From JBJHBY01 sp050485745 (GTDB taxonomy: Bacteria; Pseudomonadota; Gammaproteobacteria; Pseudomonadales; CAMLJR01), in contig JBJHBY010000074.1 in the NCBI GenBank assembly GCA_050485745.1, positions 1-14,086 on the forward strand: DNA of 14,086 nt. Reading direction: 5' to 3'. Made by a program: the position numbers and the translations under genes. Positions within the stretch are counted from its first letter, which is position 1. The number at the start of each line of letters is the position of its first letter. The notes under the pieces were generated by a model. That model searched no databases. It was given only the letters and a program-made list of their open reading frames with translations, and was not told the DNA's origin. This document shows positions 8,101-13,505 of the stretch, piece by piece.

Positions 8101-8261
8101 TGGTGGTCATCTTCGGCGTCGCACTGGCAACACTGTTCACCCTGCTGGTGATCCCGGTGGCATACCATCGGCTATGCCGCCGTACCGGTTCACCGGAAGC
8201 CACCGGACGACGCCTGGAGGCAGAGCTGAGGCAGGTTGGCAACGAGCTGACCGGCCCTTGA
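5145..8261 (+). CDS. RND efflux pump permease (HAE1/AcrB-like)
   Basis: A 1038-residue proton-driven exporter of the hydrophobe/amphiphile efflux family, full length for AcrB-type pumps. It has the usual two repeats: TM1 about 11-29, a large periplasmic loop to about 330, TM2-6, a second loop, and the last TM block about 860-1015. The proton-relay residues are present: Asp401 and Asp402 in GLVVDDGIVVLEN (AcrB Asp407/408), Lys922 in AAKNGILMVEFANQL (Lys940), and an arginine at 952/954 in ELRLRPIVMT (Arg971). It should trimerise in the inner membrane and work with the adjacent adaptor. No outer-membrane TolC-like gene is in the operon, so a channel encoded elsewhere is expected. Substrate cannot be predicted. 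The ATG at 5145 lies one base after the adaptor stop. Confidence 0.96.
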   Translation: MWLSDTSVRRPVFATVLSLLLVAFGLVAFERLPLREYPDIDPPIISIRTDYIGASAAVVESKITQLIEDAIAGVEGIRFISSSSQDGLSLINVEFDLSRDIDNAANDIRDRVSRVLSRLPDEADPPQVQKTDSDERVIMWLNLVSDQMSTLELTDYAERFLVDRLSVLEGVARVQVSGGLNYSMRIWLDRQALAARQLTVLDVEEALRRQNVELPAGTVKSLEKDFTVRIDRGYLTAGDFGNLVINRGSDGYLVRLQDVARVEVGPVERRRLFRGNAVSMVGMGIVKQSSANTLAVTRAAKAERDRINETLPPGMEVKQSFDSSVFIESAIREVYFTLGVAAVLVILVIFIFLGDFRAMLVPAVTVPVSLIATATVLYFLGYSLNLLTLLALVLAIGLVVDDGIVVLENIHRRLTEGESPLVAAFNGARQVGFAVVATTLVLISVFVPITFMQGNVGRLFAEFAIAMAAAVAFSSIVALTLSPVLCSKLLNRDAMNHGLSSFVEGLLARMQRNYGALLRQTLARPVWPLILLLATLGMSAYLFQKVPAEFAPREDRGVFFMVIRGPEGASFDFTARQVLEIEQRLMPLVEAGEIKRLLLRAPAAFGSAENYNEANAVVVLEDWGQRRSAWEIMADVRQRLSDVTGVQAFPIMPQALGGISAKPVQFVIGGGSYEELSQWRDIVMEKAAELPGLFALDHDFRETKPQLRVSIDRDRAGDLGVSVLDISRTLETVLGSRRVTTFMLDGEEYDVILEGKPEQQRTAEDMLNIHVRSATTGLPIPLSNLVSVREVADASRLNRYNRVRAITIEANLQNGYALGDALNDLERIVREHLPATATIDYRGESLEYRESGQAAYFIFGLSLLVVYLVLAAQFESFVHPLVIMLTVPLAMAGALLGLFLTGQTLNIYSQIGLIMLVGLAAKNGILMVEFANQLRDEGFGFEAAIVRAAELRLRPIVMTAITTIMGAVPLILAFGAGSEARLVIGVVVIFGVALATLFTLLVIPVAYHRLCRRTGSPEATGRRLEAELRQVGNELTGP

Positions 8262-8271
8262 GACCGGTCAG
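8247..8271. terminator. Bidirectional terminator between pump and YbaK-like genes
   Basis: CTGACCGG (8247-8254) and CCGGTCAG (8264-8271) form a perfect 8-bp stem around a 9-nt loop. The pump stop codon (8259-8261) is in the loop and the stop of the opposing gene (8268-8270) is in the right arm. The plus side continues TTGCTT, a weak T-rich tail. Placement between convergent genes only 6 bp apart supports a shared terminator. Confidence 0.65.
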
Positions 8272-8795
8272 TTGCTTATGCGCCAGGCGTGCAGGACCGG
8301 GCCAGCGAGGGGCAACGGCAGGCAACCCGGCATGGGGTCGTCGAAACCGAGTTCCTGGGCATGGGCAAGGCGCCGGAACTCGGTGAACGGCATCTGGATA
8401 ATCTCGGAATGACTGCCGGCGCTGAACGCCACTGCACTGCCCTCATCAAAGCCGGGTAGCAGCCAGGAACGCAGCCCGAACAGATGCCCGAAGGGCGGTA
8501 TGGCTCCGGCTTCACAGCGCGGAAAGCGGCGCCGAAAATCCCGTTCGCGGGCGAGCATCACATAGTGTGCGCCAATCGCCCGACGCAGTGACTGCAGTGG
8601 CAGCCTGCGCGAGGCCGGCAGAACCACCATGGCCAGTTCCGCGTCTACCTTGACCATCACCACCTTGGCGAAGCGCCAGGGCGCAACCTGGCTGCAGCGG
8701 GCTATCGCCGCCGCGGTACACGCCGGTTCGTGGGCCTGCAGCACGAAGCAGGCACGGGCTCGCCGCAGATAATCAACCAATAGAGCACTGGCCAT
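8268..8795 (-). CDS. YbaK/EbsC-family aminoacyl-tRNA deacylase-like protein
   Basis: A 175-residue single-domain protein of the YbaK/ProX/INS superfamily, which hydrolyses mischarged aminoacyl-tRNAs in trans. The ATG at 8795 is preceded by GGAG at about 8 nt and gives the usual length; an in-frame reading to 8861 adds an arginine-rich stretch unlike the family. Residues about 41-46 (RFAKVV) hold the conserved lysine (Lys44) of the YbaK active site; AMVVLPASRRLPL follows (about 55-67) and GAIPPFG at 97-103 is the characteristic loop. C-terminal FSAGSHSEIIQMPFTEFRRL is also typical. The cognate amino acid (Cys, Pro, Ala or other) cannot be assigned. It converges with the pump gene and lies downstream of the wHTH regulator in the same direction, 121 bp apart, so possibly co-transcribed. 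Confidence 0.88.
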   Translation of the reverse strand: MASALLVDYLRRARACFVLQAHEPACTAAAIARCSQVAPWRFAKVVMVKVDAELAMVVLPASRRLPLQSLRRAIGAHYVMLARERDFRRRFPRCEAGAIPPFGHLFGLRSWLLPGFDEGSAVAFSAGSHSEIIQMPFTEFRRLAHAQELGFDDPMPGCLPLPLAGPVLHAWRISN

Positions 8796-8916
8796 GAATC
8801 CCGCTCCATGAGTACGGGACCATCTAGCCTGACGCAAGCGGAGACGCGACGCCAATGCCAATTGAGAATAAGCGAGGAGTCTGAGAAAACCGGAGGCTGC
8901 AGTCAGGGTTTCACTG

Positions 8917-9609
8917 TCAATCTGCGCCCCCGTCGAGTAGTACCGTCACCCCCCCGGGTGGGCCGCTACGCAACCGATAGCCACGTCCGCGCACGGCCTC
9001 AACCCGTAACAGGTCGGTGACTTCCGCCAGCTTGCGGCGCAAACGCGCGACGTGCACATCCAGGGAGCGCTTGCCCGGCAACCAGCCGACACCGTAAAGC
9101 GCCTGGTGCAAGTCATCGCGGGTCAGCACACCAGGCGAGGCCTGCAGCAATTCCCTGGCGACACGCGCCTCCGACGCCGTCAGGTCCACCCAACGGTCGC
9201 CGCAATACATACGCCCGAGCGACATATCCAGCTGTAATACGGCCGCGGACCCACTCCGATCATTCGGCGTCAACTCGGCCCCATCCTTGATGCGCGACAA
9301 GATCGAATTCGCCAGCGCTTCCACTCGAGCAATGCGCTCACTCATCAGCGAGCTCGCGCTGATCAGCAGGCGTACCAGCCGTTCGACGGGCATATCTCGG
9401 GATGATCTGCCGAGCAGAGGTTCCATGACGGATGCCTCACCCTCGCCCGGGTCCGGCGGCAACACTGGCAGCCTCGCCTCCTGGTTCAGGTCCAGAGGCA
9501 ACTCGCCCACGGCAATATCCGGTTGATATTGCTCCAGCACCTGACGGATTGCCCGCCCGGTTTCCTCATCATCGGCCCAGATGTAGATAAGGCGCCTGTT
9601 TCCCGACAT
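8917..9609 (-). CDS. OmpR-type winged-helix regulator with degenerate receiver
   Basis: A 230-residue protein if started at the ATG at 9609, matching the usual OmpR-family length; a promoter-like sequence lies just upstream. An in-frame ATG at 9714 would add 35 residues but has no good ribosome site. The C-terminal domain is a clear OmpR/PhoB winged helix (about 130-215: DLTASEARVARELLQ, RSLDVHVARLRRKL, VRGRGYRLR), with a short tail. The N-terminal part opens like a receiver (RRLIYIWADDEETGRAIRQVL) with the acidic pair at 13-14, but the following core is compressed: I find no aspartate in a normal beta-3 phosphorylation context and no KP lysine motif. A helical linker (about 90-120) joins the two. 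It is divergent from an EAL phosphodiesterase gene. No histidine kinase is nearby. Activity is probably set by expression level, a partner or a ligand (inference). Confidence 0.85.
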   Translation of the reverse strand: MSGNRRLIYIWADDEETGRAIRQVLEQYQPDIAVGELPLDLNQEARLPVLPPDPGEGEASVMEPLLGRSSRDMPVERLVRLLISASSLMSERIARVEALANSILSRIKDGAELTPNDRSGSAAVLQLDMSLGRMYCGDRWVDLTASEARVARELLQASPGVLTRDDLHQALYGVGWLPGKRSLDVHVARLRRKLAEVTDLLRVEAVRGRGYRLRSGPPGGVTVLLDGGAD

Positions 9610-9642
9610 TAACCCGAGATCTCCCTGCGCGACTCCATCGCG

Positions 9643-9659
9643 AGTTACAAACCAGTTAC
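9643..9659. promoter_or_regulatory. Tandem AGTTAC repeats in the regulator/EAL control region
   Basis: AGTTAC occurs at 9643-9648 and 9654-9659, 11 bp apart, and a related TTTTAC at 9663-9668. Direct 6-7-mers one helical turn apart are how OmpR/PhoB-type winged helices bind DNA. The repeats cover the predicted start site and -10 of the regulator gene, which would suit autorepression. Assignment to this regulator is inference. Confidence 0.45.
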
Positions 9660-9663
9660 TTTT

Positions 9664-9692
9664 TTTACAAAGCTGACCTTTGCGTTTGTCAG
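9664..9692 (-). promoter_or_regulatory. Candidate promoter of the wHTH regulator gene
   Basis: On the minus strand CTGACA (9692-9687, 5 of 6 to TTGACA), a 17-bp spacer, then TGTAAA (9669-9664, 4 of 6 to TATAAT). Transcription would begin near 9657, leaving about 47 nt to the ATG at 9609. This supports 9609 over 9714 as start. A plus-strand TTGTCA (9686-9691) overlaps the -35 but I found no good -10 for the EAL gene. Confidence 0.45.
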
Positions 9693-9753
9693 TTCGAGCG
9701 ACAATAGTAGTCATGTTGTCGAGAGATTGCCTAACTCCTGTTGAGAAAAATTT

Positions 9754-10512
9754 GTGATTGATTCCTTCGGGCCGCGACAAGGGCCCACAAGTGAACTGCC
9801 CGCCGTTGAGCTCGCATTGCAACCCGTGGTGAACGTGGCGGACGTTACGGTGTTTGGCTACGAGGTGCTGGCGCGCTTCTTTGATCAGCAGGGTCAGCCA
9901 CTGCAAACTCTCGACACCATTCACGCATTGTCAGCGCATGGCATGATCGACACCTTGACCATGTCCATGGCAGAACAGCTCGTTCCCTGGATACGCGCAC
10001 GGGACAACACCAGCTTTTTCGTCAACCTGACGCCAGCGCAGATCACCCGGGACAGCTGCGACCCGGTACTTGACCTGCTGGAAGAGGCGGATGTTCTGCA
10101 GCGCTGTTTTTTCGAAATTACCGAAACAGAGTCGATGCCGATCGACGACCGGGTCGTCCGCGTGCTCGGAAAAATACAGGAGCGTTCAGCCGGGATATTT
10201 CTCGACGACTTCGGCGATGGTTATTCGACGCTGAAGCGTCTCTGCGAACTACCGATCAATGGCATCAAACTGGATCGGTCCATCATCTCCAGTATCCATT
10301 ACTCACCACGCAGCCAGGTGATCATGGAAGGCATTGCGGACATCTGCAGCCGTCTCGGCTGCGACCTGATTGCAGAAGGTGTCGAGGCACAGTCAGGGCA
10401 TGAACGGGTTCAGGGTGCGGGAATACAGCTGGCGCAGGGTTACTGGTACGGAAAACCGCAGGCACCACCCCATTACCTGGACCGGGATGATCCGGGTCAG
10501 GACGAAACCTGA
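9754..10512 (+). CDS. Stand-alone EAL-domain c-di-GMP phosphodiesterase
   Basis: A 252-residue protein consisting essentially of one EAL domain, which linearises cyclic di-GMP to pGpG. The start is GTG at 9754 with a weak ribosome site (TTGAGA upstream), suggesting low or controlled translation. Residues expected for catalysis are all visible: Glu37 in EVLAR (the EAL signature), Asn91 in FVNLTPAQI, Glu121 in EITET, Asp151-Asp152 in DDFGDGYS, Lys172 and Asp174 in IKLDRS, Glu208 and Glu211 in AEGVE, and Gln228 in AQGYWYGKP. So an active enzyme is likely. There is no signal peptide, membrane segment, GGDEF or sensory domain; it is cytoplasmic and must take its input from expression or from protein partners. 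It is divergent from the degenerate-receiver regulator, which is the obvious candidate controller. The stop codon lies inside a hairpin. Confidence 0.92.
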   Translation: MIDSFGPRQGPTSELPAVELALQPVVNVADVTVFGYEVLARFFDQQGQPLQTLDTIHALSAHGMIDTLTMSMAEQLVPWIRARDNTSFFVNLTPAQITRDSCDPVLDLLEEADVLQRCFFEITETESMPIDDRVVRVLGKIQERSAGIFLDDFGDGYSTLKRLCELPINGIKLDRSIISSIHYSPRSQVIMEGIADICSRLGCDLIAEGVEAQSGHERVQGAGIQLAQGYWYGKPQAPPHYLDRDDPGQDET

Positions 10513-10517
10513 CCCGG
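10492..10517. terminator. Terminator hairpin overlapping the EAL stop codon
   Basis: CCGGGTCAGG (10492-10501) and CCTGACCCGG (10508-10517) form a perfect 10-bp stem with a 6-nt loop. The EAL stop TGA (10510-10512) is inside the right arm. There is no T-run, but the strong GC stem between convergent genes makes transcript-end formation the likely role. The motif resembles the stem at 8247-8271. Confidence 0.65.
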
Positions 10518-10555
10518 GCGGGATGAGCTGAAGCAGCGCCCCCTCGCGAGACACA

Positions 10556-11444
10556 TCAGCTGCGGGAGGCGGCGATCACGTTTTCTGCATACCAGCGCAG
10601 CTCTGCGATCTTCTGCTCCACGGTCTTGTTGTCAGGCTCGCTGTCATAGACATTGCGAAACGCCACGATCACCTCATCGACACCGAGATCCTGCAGGCGC
10701 TGAATCCCGTCCGCAGTGTACGCCTCCGCACTCATGACATGGATCTCAAAGGGCAAATGATCGCGCTGGTATTCCTTGCGCAGTTCCTGCAACCGCCGAA
10801 TCATGCCGGACAGGCTNNNNNNNNNNGTCCAGATCCCCTCCGGCCGCCACCCAACCGTCCCCCAGTCGCGCCGCACGCTTCAGCGCCGGCTCGGCGTGCC
10901 CACCGACCAGCAGCGGCACGGGCTGCGACGGCACCGGACAGAGCTTGATCGCAGGAATATCGAAAATCTCCCCCTGATAGCCAAAATACTCGCCGGACAT
11001 CAGGCCACGAATGATTTCCATCATCTCGTCCATGCGTTTGCCGCGCTTCTCCCAGGGGATCTGCGAGACTTCGAAATCCTCGGCCCAGGGACTGATGCCA
11101 ACGCCGAAGCCAAAGCGGTTGTTGCTCAGCACGGCGACAGAGGCCAACTGCTTGGCCACAATCACCGGCTGGCGAATCGCCAGCTTCATCACCGAGGTGG
11201 TAAAGCGGATGTTACTGGTCAGGGCCGCCAGGTAGGACACCAGGGAAAACGGATCGAGAAATGGCACACCGTCCAGAAACTCACGGCTGCCATCACTGTT
11301 GTAGGGATACTTGGAGCTGGCCTCCTTCGGGTAGCAGATGCTGTCCGGAAAACTCACCGAATCAAAGCCGAGTTCCTCCGCGGCAACGGTGAGCGGAGCA
11401 TACTGATCCACCGGACACATACTGTGATGGTAAGCAAATTTCAT
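10556..11444 (-). CDS. LLM-class flavin/F420-type oxidoreductase, split by assembly gap
   Basis: A second luciferase-like monooxygenase-family enzyme, close to the subgroup named for Rv2161c (tentative). The ATG at 11444 has GGGAG 7 nt upstream and opens MKFAYHHSMCPVDQYAPL. The first 206 residues run to a 10-N gap (10817-10826) with landmarks AAEELGFDSVSFPDS, NIRFTTSVMKLAIRQP, NNRFGFGVGISPW and PLLVGGHAEPALKRAARLGDGWV. After the gap 86 more residues continue in a frame shifted by one relative to a literal 10-nt gap (SLSGMIRRLQELRKEY to the stop). Both halves read as one family, so the frame change is an artefact of the placeholder; about 292 residues plus the missing few is a normal length. 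Cofactor and substrate are unknown. It differs clearly from the first LLM enzyme. It is divergent from a TetR gene that may control it. Confidence 0.85.
10817..10826. other. Assembly gap (10 N)
   Basis: Ten undetermined bases inside the second LLM gene. The coding frames on the two sides disagree if the gap is exactly 10 nt; a true length divisible by three, possibly very small, would restore one continuous gene. Confidence 0.98.
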
Positions 11445-11739
11445 GGCAATTCTCCCAGATGGTTAAGCCCGCTCGATGCCCGGGGCAGAAAACGGAGCGA
11501 GGACAGGATATCTTTACGCTTGGACAAAGCTTACGCCGATCGCTGGCCGCTGGATGAACACCGCCCTGCTCCGAGGGCAAAAACCCTCACACGGTACATC
11601 AAGGCAGCCCACCCCGAAACCTCGCCAGAGCAGCGGCCATGACGCAAGGAGCAGCATGCAGCGCGGCAGCCCGACTTGCCGATCACGCTGGAAACCGCAT
11701 AATAATCAATTGGCTTCTGCGACCATAGGCTCAACTGAC
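11445..11739. other. Divergent control region between LLM and second TetR
   Basis: This 295-bp stretch contains the LLM ribosome site (GGGAG on the minus strand, about 11452-11456), a direct repeat of TTACGC at 11514-11519 and 11531-11536, and the TetR promoter candidate near 11676-11703. It is open in the TetR frame from 11476, but the translation is not protein-like. A second in-frame ATG at 11656 has a strong AAGGAG site and is the main alternative TetR start. I saw no convincing minus-strand promoter. Confidence 0.5.
11676..11703 (+). promoter_or_regulatory. Candidate promoter of the TetR-rnz operon
   Basis: TTGCCG (11676-11681, 4 of 6), a 16-bp spacer, CATAAT (11698-11703, 5 of 6), within a locally AT-rich patch. 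A start near 11710 would suit translation from GTG at 11740 and exclude the ATG at 11656. Confidence 0.4.
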
Positions 11740-12474
11740 GTGCCCGCCACAACACCAAGGCCCCGCCCGAAGGCCTCCCGGAGCTCACCCGGAGAGCCAC
11801 CACTCTCCAGGGCGGAGCGCACGCGGGAGCGTATCCTCGCCACGGCCGAGCGCCTGTTCGCCCGGCACGGTACCGCCGGCGTCTCGCTGAACACAATCAA
11901 CGAAGCCGCCCGGCAGCGCAACAAGAATGCCATTCACTACCATTTCGGCGGCAAGAATGGTCTGCTGCAGGCAATCTTCGCCAAGCACAGCCCGGGCATC
12001 GCCGAGCGCCGCCGGCAGCTCCTGGCCGGCTTACCCGCGCCGGATGCGCCGACACTGGAGGAGCTGGTGCAGGCACTGGTCATACCCCTTGCAGAGAAGC
12101 TCGACGATCCGAACGGGGGCTCAGCCTATATCCACATCAGTGCAGAGCTGATCGCCAGCAATACCATGGCCTATTACCTGCCGGGCGAACACCCGCTGCG
12201 CATCAATCGTGAAAGCCGTCTCGCGGCATTGCTGGCGCAGCGCTTGCAGCTGCCGCGGCTGCTGCTGGAGACACGCATGGTGCTGGCCACCAGCCTGCTG
12301 TTCCACGGCCTCTCCGACCATGCCCGCATCCGCGATCTCGGCGTGGCTGCACCCCGGGAGCTGCTGGATACGCCGCTGCTGGTCAGCACGCTCACCGATG
12401 CCATCCTCGCGGTGCTCTCTGCTCCCGCCTCCGCGGCGACATGCAATCTGCTGAAGAAACGGCACTCATCATGA
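11740..12474 (+). CDS. TetR/AcrR-family transcriptional regulator
   Basis: A 244-residue regulator if started at GTG 11740 (AGG about 11 nt upstream); the alternative ATG at 11656, with AAGGAG 4 nt upstream, would give 272 residues. A proline- and arginine-rich N-terminal tail (about 1-22) precedes the DNA-binding domain at about 23-75: SRAERTRERILATAERLFAR, helix-turn-helix about 48-69 with SLNTINEAARQRNKNAIHYHFGGK. The longer C-terminal domain (QALVIPLAEKL, YIHISAELIAS, LLFHGLSDHARI) is helical and not assigned to a ligand class. Its last bases overlap the ribonuclease Z start (ATGA at 12471), so both are made from one message. It is divergent from the second LLM enzyme, the most plausible target. 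Confidence 0.85.
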   Translation: MPATTPRPRPKASRSSPGEPPLSRAERTRERILATAERLFARHGTAGVSLNTINEAARQRNKNAIHYHFGGKNGLLQAIFAKHSPGIAERRRQLLAGLPAPDAPTLEELVQALVIPLAEKLDDPNGGSAYIHISAELIASNTMAYYLPGEHPLRINRESRLAALLAQRLQLPRLLLETRMVLATSLLFHGLSDHARIRDLGVAAPRELLDTPLLVSTLTDAILAVLSAPASAATCNLLKKRHSS

Positions 12475-13472
12475 ATCCAATGCAACTGTGTTTTCTCGGA
12501 ACTTCCGCCGGCCTGCCTACCCGGGAGCGCAACGTCTCGGGGCTCGCCCTGGGTTGGGAAGGCCGGCGCAGCTGGTATCTGGTGGATTGTGGCGAAGGCA
12601 CCCAGCACCGCCTGATCGGCACCGGCTACAGCCCGGCGCGGCTGGCGGCGATCTTTATCACCCACGTGCATGGCGACCACTGTTACGGCCTGCCCGGGCT
12701 GATCGCCAGTGCGCAAATGCACGGTCGCACCGAACCGCTGGTGATCTGTGCCCCCGATGGCATCGAGCAGTTTGTGCATGCCGTACTGCAGTACACCGAC
12801 GTGAGAAAGCTGCGCTTTCCGCTGGAGTTCATGCGCAGCGATGCTCCGGATTTTCGCTTTGTCGATACGCGACTGGAGGTCACAGCAGCGGCGCTGTCCC
12901 ACCGCGTGCCAAGCTTCGCCTACTGCTTCTCGGAAGCGGGGCGCCCCCATCTGGACAGCCAGCGACTGGCGGACCTCGGCGTCCCCCGGGGCCCCCTCTG
13001 GGGCGCGTTGCAGCGCGGCCAGACTGTCACCCTGGAAGACGGCCGCAGCATCCAGCCCGAGGCCGTGCTGGCCGCACCCGAGCACCGGCGCAAGGTCATC
13101 ATCGCCGGCGACAATGACCGTCCGGAACTGCTGGTACCAGCGATGGCCGATGCCGACCTGCTGGTCCACGAAGCCACCTTCACCGAGGATGTACTGGCCC
13201 GAGTCGGCCCCCAGTATCAACACAGCACCGCTGCCCAGGTGGGTCGTGCGGCGCAGCAGGCGGGCCTGAAGCAACTCATCCTGACGCACTTCAGCCAGCG
13301 CTACCGCCGCCACCCCCAGCCGGGTGAGCATGGCCTGGTGGATCTCTACGAGGAGGCCAAAGAGGAATATCAGGGAGACTTGTATCTGGCGGAGGACCTG
13401 GCCTCCTTCAGCCTGGACCGCCAGGGCAGGCTGACCGCGCCAGCGACGCTGCGGGCACCGGAACGCCGCTGA
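12471..13472 (+). CDS. rnz: Ribonuclease Z (metallo-beta-lactamase fold)
   Basis: A 333-residue RNase Z-type nuclease, the family that trims 3' trailers of tRNA precursors. The ATG at 12471 overlaps the TetR stop by 4 nt; other in-frame ATGs are at 12441 and 12480. Motifs in order: FLGTSAGLPTRERNVSGLAL (about 8-27), VDCGEGTQHRL (38-48), the zinc motif THVHGDHCYGLPGL (64-77, with His65, His67, Asp69, His70), SHRVPSFAY, GPLWGALQRG (the conserved stretch before the C-terminal half), AGDNDRP with its metal-binding aspartate, HEATF and LTHFSQRY with a terminal metal histidine. Length is slightly above the roughly 305 residues of E. coli RNase Z. All metal ligands expected are present. The odd point is coupling to a TetR gene. 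A broader arylsulfatase-like activity is known for some relatives and cannot be excluded. Confidence 0.88.
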   Translation: MNPMQLCFLGTSAGLPTRERNVSGLALGWEGRRSWYLVDCGEGTQHRLIGTGYSPARLAAIFITHVHGDHCYGLPGLIASAQMHGRTEPLVICAPDGIEQFVHAVLQYTDVRKLRFPLEFMRSDAPDFRFVDTRLEVTAAALSHRVPSFAYCFSEAGRPHLDSQRLADLGVPRGPLWGALQRGQTVTLEDGRSIQPEAVLAAPEHRRKVIIAGDNDRPELLVPAMADADLLVHEATFTEDVLARVGPQYQHSTAAQVGRAAQQAGLKQLILTHFSQRYRRHPQPGEHGLVDLYEEAKEEYQGDLYLAEDLASFSLDRQGRLTAPATLRAPERR

Positions 13473-13485
13473 TCAACACGCCTGC

Positions 13486-13505
13486 GATGCCGTGGGTGGC
13501 GCATC
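13486..13505. terminator. Weak hairpin between rnz and the SDR gene
   Basis: GATGC (13486-13490) pairs with GCATC (13501-13505) around a 10-nt loop and overlaps the SDR stop codon (13504-13506). The convergent genes are 31 bp apart and this is the only inverted repeat I see between them. No T-run is present, so termination activity is uncertain. Confidence 0.3.

Noticed and set aside
9610..9924. N-terminal extensions of the wHTH regulator to 9714 or 9924
   Set aside because: They cross the likely promoter and the EAL gene start, lack ribosome sites, and exceed normal OmpR-family length; 9714 remains a minor alternative.
10556..11444. Second LLM gene as a pseudogene
   Set aside because: The only frame break coincides with the N placeholder, whose length is arbitrary.
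11476..11739. Upstream part of the TetR frame as coding sequence
   Set aside because: Composition is not protein-like, and a normal TetR begins shortly before the SRAERTRERIL segment.
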